A stretch of DNA of 64,000 nucleotides from Gordonia humi (GTDB lineage: Bacteria > Actinomycetota > Actinomycetes > Mycobacteriales > Mycobacteriaceae), in the NCBI RefSeq assembly GCF_014197435.1, contig NZ_JACIFP010000002.1, positions 53,995 through 117,994 on the forward strand, written 5' to 3'. The notes below the pieces were generated by a model that saw nothing but the letters and a program-made list of their open reading frames with translations, was not told where the DNA came from and did no database searches. The translations under genes and the position numbers were made by a program. Below, piece by piece: positions 33,782-41,800 of this stretch. The first letter of the stretch is position 1; every line of letters starts with the position of its first letter.

Positions 33782-34309
33782 CCCCCAGCAACCACGTCCT
33801 GACCAGCCGACCTGAGGAACACCCCGCCGGAACCGTGAAAACCGGCCACCACCAGCGACAACGGTCACCTCGTCATACCCCGAACATAGAATCCGGGCCA
33901 GCCCAACCAATCCGAACCCTTCAGGCCGGGATCAGCACCTCATGAAATATCGAGGCTCGCATACGCTCAGGCCACGAACCGGCTACCGCCGGTACTCACC
34001 CTCACACGAATAGGCGGGACTACACCGCCCATTCCCTGACCGCCGAATTGTCACAAGCGGCTGCCGGTTACTGTCAAACTGCTCCGAGAAACAATCACCA
34101 CGCGGTCGCTTCGCTCCCTTATTTCGCGGCAATTCTTTCTCTCCACTCATTTGACAGTAACCGCCACCCGTGACGGCGGCATATATCAGGAAAAGGGCAC
34201 GCATAACGGGCCTAGAATATCGGTTTACCTATTGCCTATACCCCCCTATTCGAATACAATAGAGGACACGGATAGAAATGCTCGACTCTCACTGACAGGA
34301 TACGAAACA
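33782..34309. other. Noncoding region between IS1380 and the leading region
   Basis: About 530 bp with no convincing gene. The first 170 bp belong to the IS1380 3' end. The last 170 bp are unusually AT-rich for this window. A long-armed inverted repeat sits in the middle (34065-34163). The end presumably holds the promoter for the plasmid gene cluster that begins at 34310. Confidence 0.5.
34065..34163. repeat. 14-bp inverted repeat flanking 71 bp
   Basis: CGGTTACTGTCAAA (34065-34078) and TTTGACAGTAACCG (34150-34163) are exact inverted copies. The arms enclose an AT-richer core. The arrangement could be a binding site pair for a replication, partition or transfer-regulating protein, or the ends of a small mobile element. 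Confidence 0.5.
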
Positions 34310-34564
34310 ATGAGCGCACAGACACCCGCAATCACCGTCTACACCAAGCCCGCATGCGTCCAGTGCAACGCCACCTATAAAGCACTCGACAAAGCCGGAA
34401 TCGACTACACCGTTATCGACATCACCACCGACGAGAATGCCCGCGACTACGTGATGGGGCTGGGGTACCTGCAAGCCCCTGTCGTTGTCGTCGACGAGAC
34501 CACCCACTGGTCCGGGTTCCGCCCCGAGCAGATCCGAGCACTCGCCACCGCCGCCATCGCCTGA
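34310..34564 (+). CDS. NrdH/glutaredoxin-like redoxin
   Basis: An 84-residue thioredoxin-fold protein. The active-site motif is CVQC at residues 14-17 (TKPACVQCNAT) and the cis-proline loop is LQAPVVVVD. The C-terminal WSGFRPEQIRAL is the NrdH signature. NrdH normally reduces ribonucleotide reductase NrdEF using thioredoxin reductase. Here it is the first gene of a plasmid cluster, with AGGA eight bases before the ATG. Carriage in the region entering the recipient early could help restart DNA synthesis; that is inference. Confidence 0.85.
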   Translation: MSAQTPAITVYTKPACVQCNATYKALDKAGIDYTVIDITTDENARDYVMGLGYLQAPVVVVDETTHWSGFRPEQIRALATAAIA

Positions 34565-34602
34565 ACCGCATGGCCGGGCACCCGATCACCGAGGAGAACA
34601 CC

Positions 34603-35265
34603 ATGAGCGCACTCACCGCCCCACCAGCGGCCATCGCTGGGCATGAACCCCTCGCTGAAACAGTGCACCCCGATATGGGGTCGATCGCGGGATTCCCCGA
34701 CACCGACACCGACACCGCTTACGAACAACGCCGGCAACTCGAAACCGACCTCCTCGTAGCCCTGTCGTGGGCGCCCGCAGACATGGTGGCCGCCATCGTG
34801 CACGCCCTGCTCGGCGACCTCGCGCACCGCGTCGCGACCGCCGGCAACCCGCCCGACCGCATCCCGGCCACACACCCCCTGTTCTGCGACCACGCCGCAG
34901 CGACCGTGTTCGCCGCCATCGTCGAACTCGTCGACACCGGACGACCCGTCACCCCAGCCACCATCACCGCTCACCTCGGGCAGGATGGCCACACACGTGC
35001 GGTTCGTCATCTGCTTCTTGAGCTGACCTCGCCGTCCGGGCGGCCGCCGCTACCCGGGAGCCCCGAAGCACCGCACCTGGCGATCGACCTCGTCGACAAG
35101 TGGTACCGGGCAGGATTCATCGCCTTCATCGACCGCCTCGCCCACGCCGCACGCGAGGCCCGCGACAACCACGAGCTCGCCGCCCACCGCGACCACCTCA
35201 TCGCCATCAGTCACACCGCCGACCACCGACGCCGCACCACCACCGACGATCTCGCCGCCCTGTAA
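34603..35265 (+). CDS. DnaB N-terminal-domain-like plasmid protein
   Basis: A 220-residue protein without a helicase core. Residues about 45-150 (LETDLLVALSWAPADMVAAI, HPLFCDHAAATVFAAIVELV, RPVTPATITAHLGQ) resemble the helical N-terminal domain of replicative helicase DnaB, which contacts primase. The Walker ATPase domain is absent. It has GAGGAG seven bases before ATG 34603. It lies in a co-directional run with the redoxin and three further small genes. A role in recruiting host replication proteins is possible; the resemblance is only by pattern. Confidence 0.5.
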   Translation: MSALTAPPAAIAGHEPLAETVHPDMGSIAGFPDTDTDTAYEQRRQLETDLLVALSWAPADMVAAIVHALLGDLAHRVATAGNPPDRIPATHPLFCDHAAATVFAAIVELVDTGRPVTPATITAHLGQDGHTRAVRHLLLELTSPSGRPPLPGSPEAPHLAIDLVDKWYRAGFIAFIDRLAHAAREARDNHELAAHRDHLIAISHTADHRRRTTTDDLAAL

Positions 35266-35294
35266 ACCACGACCACGGAGAAAAGGGAACCGTC

Positions 35295-35705
35295 ATGTAC
35301 CGCCGTCCACACCTGGCCCACCTGAACACCCACCGCGACGGGCTACGCGTCCCGCTGCTGTTCGCCGACAGCCACACCGCACCCGACCGGTCCCCCGCCA
35401 TCACCCTCGACACCGACCGGCACGGACAGCTGATCACCACCAGCCACCCCTACCGCGACGACCGGACGATCCTGCGAGTACTCCTCGACGGCGCGCCCTG
35501 CTGGATTAGTGATCGGTGGATCGCACACCGATCCTGCCAAGAGTGCATCGACGTGTGGCAGCAACTCGGCACCGAGTACTACAACGCCGCCATCGACGCC
35601 AGTCTGTACCTGGCCACGCACCTCGACGTCGGCCACTACCGCGGCGAGACCCTCGTGCTGCACCCGGCCGATGAACTCTCCGACAAGCTAGATCAGGCCG
35701 TCTGA
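35295..35705 (+). CDS. Conserved-type plasmid protein, unknown function
   Basis: A 136-residue soluble protein. It begins MYRRPHLAHLNTHRDGLRVP with GGAGAAAAGGG upstream. A pair of cysteines occurs at APCWISD and SCQEC. No known domain is recognised. The stop overlaps the next start (TGATG), so it is cotranscribed with the small gene that follows. Confidence 0.6.
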   Translation: MYRRPHLAHLNTHRDGLRVPLLFADSHTAPDRSPAITLDTDRHGQLITTSHPYRDDRTILRVLLDGAPCWISDRWIAHRSCQECIDVWQQLGTEYYNAAIDASLYLATHLDVGHYRGETLVLHPADELSDKLDQAV

Positions 35706-35890
35706 TGGACATTCCCGCCCAGCAACGTCAGGACGAGGACGATGCCGCGCGCCTGCGCCACGAGGGACGGTCCTGGTCCCTCGTGGCCCAAGAACTCGGC
35801 GTCACCATCGATACCGCGAAACTCCTCGCGGCCGCCAGCGACACCCGCGCCCACGAACGCGCCCACAGGAACCAACAAACACTCTTCTAG
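35705..35890 (+). CDS. Small HTH-like protein
   Basis: A 61-residue protein, translationally coupled to the preceding gene. The centre (DDAARLRHEGRSWSLVAQEL, GVTIDTAKLL) looks like a helix-turn-helix of the sigma-70 region 4 or resolvase type. It may be a small DNA-binding regulator of the leading-region cluster. Confidence 0.55.
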   Translation: MDIPAQQRQDEDDAARLRHEGRSWSLVAQELGVTIDTAKLLAAASDTRAHERAHRNQQTLF

Positions 35891-35983
35891 CCGACCCCGC
35901 CGCGACCGCCGTCGAGGCCGCACACACCCATAGAATGGACTTCACGCATGGCAACCATCACCCACGCCGACGAGGAGACCATG

Positions 35984-36226
35984 ATGGGCACCACCGACCG
36001 GCCCGCCGACTACACGCCCCTCACGCGTGGCGAGCAGACCGCGCTCGCGGCCGCCGCCGACATCGAGGTCATCCTTACCAGTATCGATGCCGGACACCGT
36101 ATGGCCGGCATGGCCCTGACCGACGACGACAAAGCCGCCGTGCGCCGCGTCGACTCCGGTGCAAGCACCGTCGACGACGAACGCGACCAGCTGATCGCAG
36201 AACTCGGCCTCGACTACCGTCGATGA
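35984..36226 (+). CDS. VbhA-like antitoxin of a Fic module
   Basis: A small helical protein (80 residues from ATG 35984, which has GAGGAG six bases upstream; an ATG at 35948 gives 92). Its C-terminal half, MALTDDDKAAVRRVDSGAST, matches the VbhA antitoxin fold. The inhibitory helix of VbhA-type proteins carries S-x-x-x-E-G; the corresponding segment here reads GHRMAG, so the Ser and the ATP-blocking Glu are both replaced. It overlaps the Fic gene by ATGA. It may still bind the toxin, but inhibition must work differently or be weak. Confidence 0.65.
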   Translation: MGTTDRPADYTPLTRGEQTALAAAADIEVILTSIDAGHRMAGMALTDDDKAAVRRVDSGASTVDDERDQLIAELGLDYRR

Positions 36227-36999
36227 TCAACCTCGACCTACCGCACCACTTCGGGCCCGACCCCGACCCGGCCAAGGTCGAAGCGTTCGAGCGACGCATG
36301 ACCGCGATCCGCCTCGCGCAGATCGAACGCGACCCGTGGCAGCACGGCCACACCTTCGACCTTGGCCACCTACAGAATCTGCATCACCAGATCCTGCAGG
36401 ATTGCTATCCGTGGTCGGGGACCCTGCGCACCGACGTGCGTACCGAGGCGATGGGCATCGAGCACTGCCCGCCCGAACATGTCGCCGATTACGCCGCCGC
36501 GGTCACCGACCACATGGCCGCCACACCCCCACCCGTGCACGACGGGCATGCCGCCCTGGACCTGGCCGCCGAGCACTGGGCGAACCTGACCTACCTGCAC
36601 GCCTTCGCTGACGGCAACTCCCGGACCCAACGCGCGTTCATCCAGCTCTACTTGCGCTCTGGCGACTGGGACCTGGACTGGTCACAGCTCGACCCCGAAC
36701 TCATCCACGCCGCCCGCCACATCGCCGTCACCGACGACCCCCACAACGAGCAGCTGCGCGATCACGTATGGCTGTCCGCGGCCCTGGAACCAGGGCTGGT
36801 CCCGTACGGGCACGGCAGCGCCCTGAACTACCCCGCCTACCCCGTCGACGGCAACCGGCCCGTCGCCATTTTCATCACCATGCTCGAAGCCAAAGAACAC
36901 GGCATCGACCCCCACACCTACTTCCGCGACGACCACACCGAGAAGATCAACGAGACCGCCGCAACGCTCGCTCGCCTCCAACAGCTCGAACAACAATGA
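36223..36999 (+). CDS. Fic-domain protein (putative AMPylating toxin)
   Basis: A 258-residue FIC-fold enzyme that would transfer AMP from ATP to a target protein such as gyrase or topo IV. The N-terminal flap region is HLQNLHHQILQDCYPWSGTL (about residues 49-68). The catalytic loop is H126-AFADGNSRTQRAF, which keeps the His, acidic residue, GN and Arg of HxFx(D/E)GN(G/K)R but has Ser for Gly. An in-frame TGA at 36997 ends the protein; beyond it the frame continues for about 43 codons of Glu/His-rich sequence. Fic modules of the VbhT type are often linked to conjugation, as here. Confidence 0.75.
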   Translation: MINLDLPHHFGPDPDPAKVEAFERRMTAIRLAQIERDPWQHGHTFDLGHLQNLHHQILQDCYPWSGTLRTDVRTEAMGIEHCPPEHVADYAAAVTDHMAATPPPVHDGHAALDLAAEHWANLTYLHAFADGNSRTQRAFIQLYLRSGDWDLDWSQLDPELIHAARHIAVTDDPHNEQLRDHVWLSAALEPGLVPYGHGSALNYPAYPVDGNRPVAIFITMLEAKEHGIDPHTYFRDDHTEKINETAATLARLQQLEQQ

Positions 37000-37166
37000 C
37001 TCGACCACGAACGCCACGCCGCCGAGCACGCGGCCACCGTCGAGGAGGCTCACGAGCACGAGCGGCAGCGACAGATCCACGAACACCAGCAGCCACCGCA
37101 CCACGAACACCAGCACGGCCGCCGACTCTAAAGAGGTCGACGGCCGCGAGTTGGCCTACGCCGGTG

Positions 37167-37433
37167 TCAGGAGGCCCGGCGTATCGGTGCCACCCATCCC
37201 AACACCGGCAGACGCCACACCCGCTGCGCTACGCGCGAGCGGTACTGGCCGTGCTTGGCCGCGAAGATCCAATGCCCGGCAAGCCACAACCCGAGGCCGA
37301 TAGCGGCCTCGATCGGGAACCGCGGAGTCGCGGTCACGCTGTTGTGAATGGCCATCCCGCCGACGCCGTCGAGGATGAGCACGAGACCGATCACCCGGCC
37401 GATGCCCGACCCGAATGTCCACAGCGCAATCAC
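37167..37433 (-). CDS. Small membrane protein of unknown function
   Basis: An 88-residue protein from GTG 37433 with two hydrophobic segments, at about residues 1-22 and 40-58. In the same frame the codons upstream of the GTG still encode hydrophobic sequence (ISLIGLAILAV) back to a TGA at the end of the HNH gene, with no normal start codon. The true start may therefore be non-canonical, or the 5' end is altered. Followed by about 30 bp to the convergent Fic region. Confidence 0.45.
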   Translation of the reverse strand: MIALWTFGSGIGRVIGLVLILDGVGGMAIHNSVTATPRFPIEAAIGLGLWLAGHWIFAAKHGQYRSRVAQRVWRLPVLGWVAPIRRAS

Positions 37434-37463
37434 GGCGAGGATCGCCAGACCGATGAGAGAAAT

Positions 37464-38027
37464 TCATGGGCTCACTCTGTTCGATTCGTCTGCGACCTCG
37501 CGCGCATCTGGGCTGGTTTCGTCCCAGTCGAAAAGGCCCAGTTGTCCAGGCATCGCCACACCTAACGCTGCCTGCACCGCGCGATCGTCCCACCCGGCCG
37601 CGACCGCATCACGCAACGCGAGCGCCCGCGCCCGTCGAGCTTGTCGATCCAGACCCGTTCCCCCGCGCCCGTAGCCGCTACCGCCGCCCCGGCCGCGGTG
37701 TGCCATGTGGGCGAGGTTGTCGGCTTGAGTACCCGGTACGACGTGCCCGGCGCCGGCGCGCACACAGATCGGGTTATCGCATTCGTGCATCGCCACGACG
37801 CCGCCGTCGATCCACCCGTAGACGGCCGCGTACGCGAACCGTTGCGCCCGCACCACCGACGGTCCACCTGCGCGGCCGACCCAGAACCGGCCGTAGCCGT
37901 CGTCGCCGATCGCTCCGGTGTAAATCGTGCACGAGCCCTCGCGCGGCCCCGGAACACAGTAGGTCGCGAACCGCGCAATCTCATGCGCGTGCGCGATCGG
38001 ATCGACGATCAACTCCTGAGCCCACAT
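37464..38027 (-). CDS. HNH endonuclease-like protein
   Basis: A 187-residue protein with an HNH_3-type nuclease core. The ADGYGRF-like beta strand is GDDGYGRFWVGR, followed by QRFAYAAVYG. The metal-binding part is AMHECDNPICVRAGAGHVVP, with first His then C-D-N-P-x-C, and a helix with GTQADNLAHM. Homing or anti-restriction roles are both possible; such genes are frequent cargo of actinobacterial phages and plasmids. The C-terminal third is poorly conserved and Ala/Arg-rich. Confidence 0.7.
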   Translation of the reverse strand: MWAQELIVDPIAHAHEIARFATYCVPGPREGSCTIYTGAIGDDGYGRFWVGRAGGPSVVRAQRFAYAAVYGWIDGGVVAMHECDNPICVRAGAGHVVPGTQADNLAHMAHRGRGGGSGYGRGGTGLDRQARRARALALRDAVAAGWDDRAVQAALGVAMPGQLGLFDWDETSPDAREVADESNRVSP

Positions 38028-38039
38028 GGCCTAGCTCTA

Positions 38040-38558
38040 TCAGTCGCCACCGACAGAAACCGGTACACGATCCCCCACCGGTTCGTCCCCCGACTCCCCT
38101 AACGCTTCCCGCTTCCCCGACACCGACTCACCCTCGCCGCGCTCGCCTACCGGCGCGGCCGGTTCCGCCGACTCGCCGGTGTGCCCGTCTGGGCCCGTCC
38201 CCTGATCGGTCTCCTGGCTCGCCTTCTTATGCGCGCTGATGTGTTTACGCACATCGGCTTCGCTGAGTCGGGTCAGATTCGCGATGTCGGCGACGGTCTC
38301 GTCGCGTGCGCGCATCGCCGCGATCCGCGCATCGATCGTCGACTCTGCGTCGGCGACCGCATCACGGTAGCTCTGCTCGGCGCGAGCGATGATCTTGTCG
38401 CGTTTGGTCGCCGCAGTATCGCGGACTGCTCCGGCTTTGAGGATCGCTACCAGATCGGCTTCGTTGGCTTCATCGCGGCGGCGCTGCGCCTCGCGTTGGG
38501 CGGCCACTCGCTGGCGCGCGATCTCGCGCGCGGACACTTTCTTGGCAGTCTCGGACAT
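38040..38558 (-). CDS. Coiled-coil DNA-binding accessory protein (putative relaxosome component)
   Basis: A 172-residue charged protein. Residues about 5-85 form an alanine/arginine-rich coiled coil. Residues about 86-112 (ETVADIANLTRLSEADVRKH) look like a helix-turn-helix. The C-terminus is acidic and disordered. It is divergent from traA and separated by the candidate oriT. Small helical DNA-binding proteins in this position often help the relaxase at oriT; I infer that role from position only. Confidence 0.5.
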   Translation of the reverse strand: MSETAKKVSAREIARQRVAAQREAQRRRDEANEADLVAILKAGAVRDTAATKRDKIIARAEQSYRDAVADAESTIDARIAAMRARDETVADIANLTRLSEADVRKHISAHKKASQETDQGTGPDGHTGESAEPAAPVGERGEGESVSGKREALGESGDEPVGDRVPVSVGGD

Positions 38559-38883
38559 GCCAGTTCACCTACCTATGTCGTTGTGCTCGCATCCCCCGGC
38601 AGGGCCGACGGCAATAGATCCATATCGAACAGTGGAACGCACCCTCAGCCTAAGCCGGGGAACCACCCAGAATCCAGCACATCACCACCACCAGAACATC
38701 ACCACCGAACCGACTACAGACACACCAGCACTGATCACAGATCGAAACACGAATACAGCCACACACCTCTTGCATTAAGGTCACGAAACGATAACGCCTG
38801 CTATCGTCGGGGTATCCCGGCCCCGCGGTAGACACACCGCCATGGGCGGCCAGCGCGAAATTTCGGTGAGGTGGTGATCGGCG
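38559..38883. other. Candidate origin of transfer (oriT) and traA promoter region
   Basis: A 325-bp gene-free stretch directly upstream of the relaxase gene. Positions about 38665-38780 are strongly biased to A and C on the plus strand. Near the traA end are the hairpin CCGCCATGGGCGG (38837-38849) and the palindrome CGAAATTTCG (38856-38865). MobF-type relaxases usually nick close to their own gene. No nic site can be assigned from sequence alone. Confidence 0.45.
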
Positions 38884-41800
38884 ATGATGAGCTTGCACAA
38901 GCTCTCCGCCGGTGACGGCTACGAGTACCTGACCCGCCAAGTCGCGGCGAATGACTCGACTGAACTTGGGCAGGACAAACTGGAGTCCTACTACTCCGCC
39001 CAGGGTGAAGCCCCCGGCCGCTGGCTCGGTGAAGGACTGGCCGCGTTCGACGACATCAGCCGTGGCGACCTGGTCACCAGCGAGCAGATGAAAGCCCTGT
39101 GGGGCGAAGGCCGGCACCCCAATGCCGACCAGATCGAGAAGCAGCTGATCGAGCACGAACACTCCGCCCAATACGCGCTCGCGGCCACGAAACTCGGCAC
39201 CCCGTTCAAGATCTACGAGGGCGCACCGGAGTTCACCAAGGCTGTCGCCGAAGCATTCGCGGCTCACAATCAGGCGCATGGCCGCAAGAGTCGCGACGCT
39301 ATCGACCCCGATACGCGCGCCCAGATCCGCACCACTGTCGCCCACAACATGTTCGCCGCAGAATTCGGGCGCAATGCCCTCGACGAACGCGAATTGTCCG
39401 GGTGGATCGCGCAGAAGAGTCGGTCACAGACCAACGCAGTCGCAGGCTACGATCTCACCTTTTCGCCCGTGAAGTCCGTGTCTACGTTGTGGGCTGTGGC
39501 CCCACGCGAGGTCGCGGAGCGTATCGAGACCGCGCATCAGGCGGCCGTGGACAAGACTCTCGCCTCGCTCGAACGCGAGATCCCCTACACCCGTATTGGC
39601 TCTAACGGAGCTGCCCGAGTCCGCGCGCAGGGACTGATCGCCGCAGCGTTCACCCACCGCGATTCGCGTGCGGGCGATCCCGACCTGCACACCCACGTCC
39701 CCATCTCCAACAAGGTGCATTACCAAGGCAGCGACGGGATCTGGCGGTGGGGCGCGCTGGATGGAAAGCCGTTGCACCGGTTGGCCGTGGCTGCCTCCGA
39801 GGAGTACAACAGCCGCCTCGAATCGGAGATCATCGCCGCGTTTCCGCAAGCGCGTTTCGCCGACCGCGACCCCGGACTGCGCGGCAAACGCCCGGTCCGC
39901 GAACTCGTTGGCGTCTCCCCCGATCTGATGGGCCGCTGGTCCGCGCGTACCCGCGCCATCGAGGACCGCACCGCCGAACTCATCACGAGGTTTCAAGCCG
40001 AACACGGTCGTGAACCGACCGCCGTCGAGCACATCGCGCTACGCCAGCAAGCCAACCTCGACACCCGCGAAGCCAAACACGAACCCCGCTCACTGGCAGA
40101 ACAACGCACCCAGTGGCACAGCGAAGCCATCGCCGAACTCGGCACACCCGCAGCACTGAACGCGATGATCCACGCCGGTATCGGACACTCTGCCGAGGGC
40201 CCGATACCGGTCGAACTCGCTACCGAAATGCGGCGCATCCGTGGACATCTCACACTCACGATGCCGCCCGAACAGGCCGCACAACTGTGCACCAACACCC
40301 CCGAGATTCGCCGTCGCGCTATCGGGCAGATCGCCCAGCACGGGCCACACCCGGCCGGACTCACCCCGGGTGAGGCCGAACACTACGGGCACATCGCCAT
40401 CACGAAGATCAGCGCCACGCGATCAGTGTGGAAAGCCAACCACGTGCGCGCCGAAGCCATGCGCCAGGCCCGCATCCTCGGTATCGACCCCGACCACATC
40501 GAGTCCGTCGCCGCCCACATCACGTCCGCGGCACTCGATGATCACAGCGTGCAACTGACCGATAGCCGACGACTTTCCGACCTTCGCGAACCGGCTCTCT
40601 TGCGTGATGATCGCGGCGAATCAGTGTTCGCCGACCGCGGCCTGGACGACTACACCAGCCATGCGGTGATCGCCGCCGAACAACGCATCATCGCCGCGGC
40701 CGCCGATCACACCGGGCACCGGATCGACTCGCTGCACGTGGACATCGCGCTCCTGGAACAGGAGGCCAACAAGTTCGCGCTCAATGCCGGACAAGCCGAA
40801 CTCGTCCGCCACTTCGCCACCAGCGGTGTACGTTTTCACCTCGCTCTGGCTCCGGCCGGTACCGGTAAAACCTCCGCGATGTCAGCGTTCGCGGGCGCGT
40901 GGACCGCCGCGGGTGGAACGGTTATCGGGTTGGCGCCGACCGCCGATGCCGCGCAAGTCCTCGCCTCCGACATCGGCCGACAGACCGACACCCTCGACAA
41001 GTACGCGCACCTCGTCCAGGCACTGCACGCGTCGGCAAACGATCCCGACGCCCGCGCTCGCATCCTCGAATCGGCACCGGAATGGTTCACCTCGATCGGC
41101 CCAGGAACAGTCATTCTGATCGATGAGGTCGGTATGGCCTCGACCTCCACACTCGACGCGGTCGTCACTCATGCCCTGGCTGCCGGTGCCGACATCAAAG
41201 CCGTGGGCGATGACCAGCAGCTCGCATCCGTCGCGGCCGGAGGCGTCCTGCGTGATGTCGCAGAACTCGGCGACACCCTGACTCTGCGCGAGGTCATGCG
41301 GTTCGCTGACCCGGTCGAAGGTCGCGCATCCCTGGCACTACGCGAAGGCGATGACTCGGCGATCGGCTACTACATCGATCACCATCGCGTGCACGTCAGC
41401 GCCGACCTGGCCGCCGCCGACACCGCCTACACCGCGTGGCGACACGACATCGCCGCCGGACACGCATCGGTCCTTCTCGCCCCGACCGCCGACACCGTCC
41501 GCGCCCTGAACCAACGCGCCCGCGCCGACCGACTCGCCGCCACCCCGCCCACACTGCGCGACAAACTCACCGGACGCACCCGCGAAGTCATCCTCGCCGA
41601 CGGCCTGGCCGCATCGGCAGGTGACACCATCCGCACCCGCCGCAACGACCGACGACTGCGGTTGTCCTCGACTGATTTCGTCCGCAACGGCTACCGGTGG
41701 ACCATCGAGAAAGTCGGCACAGACGGCACCATCACCGCCCGCCACGAACGCTCGAACGCACGCATCATCCTGCCCGCCGACTACGTCACCGAACACTGCG

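Noticed and set aside
38559..38883. Origin of vegetative replication (oriV) instead of oriT
   Set aside because: No iterons or rep gene nearby were seen. The position between the relaxase and its accessory gene argues for transfer.
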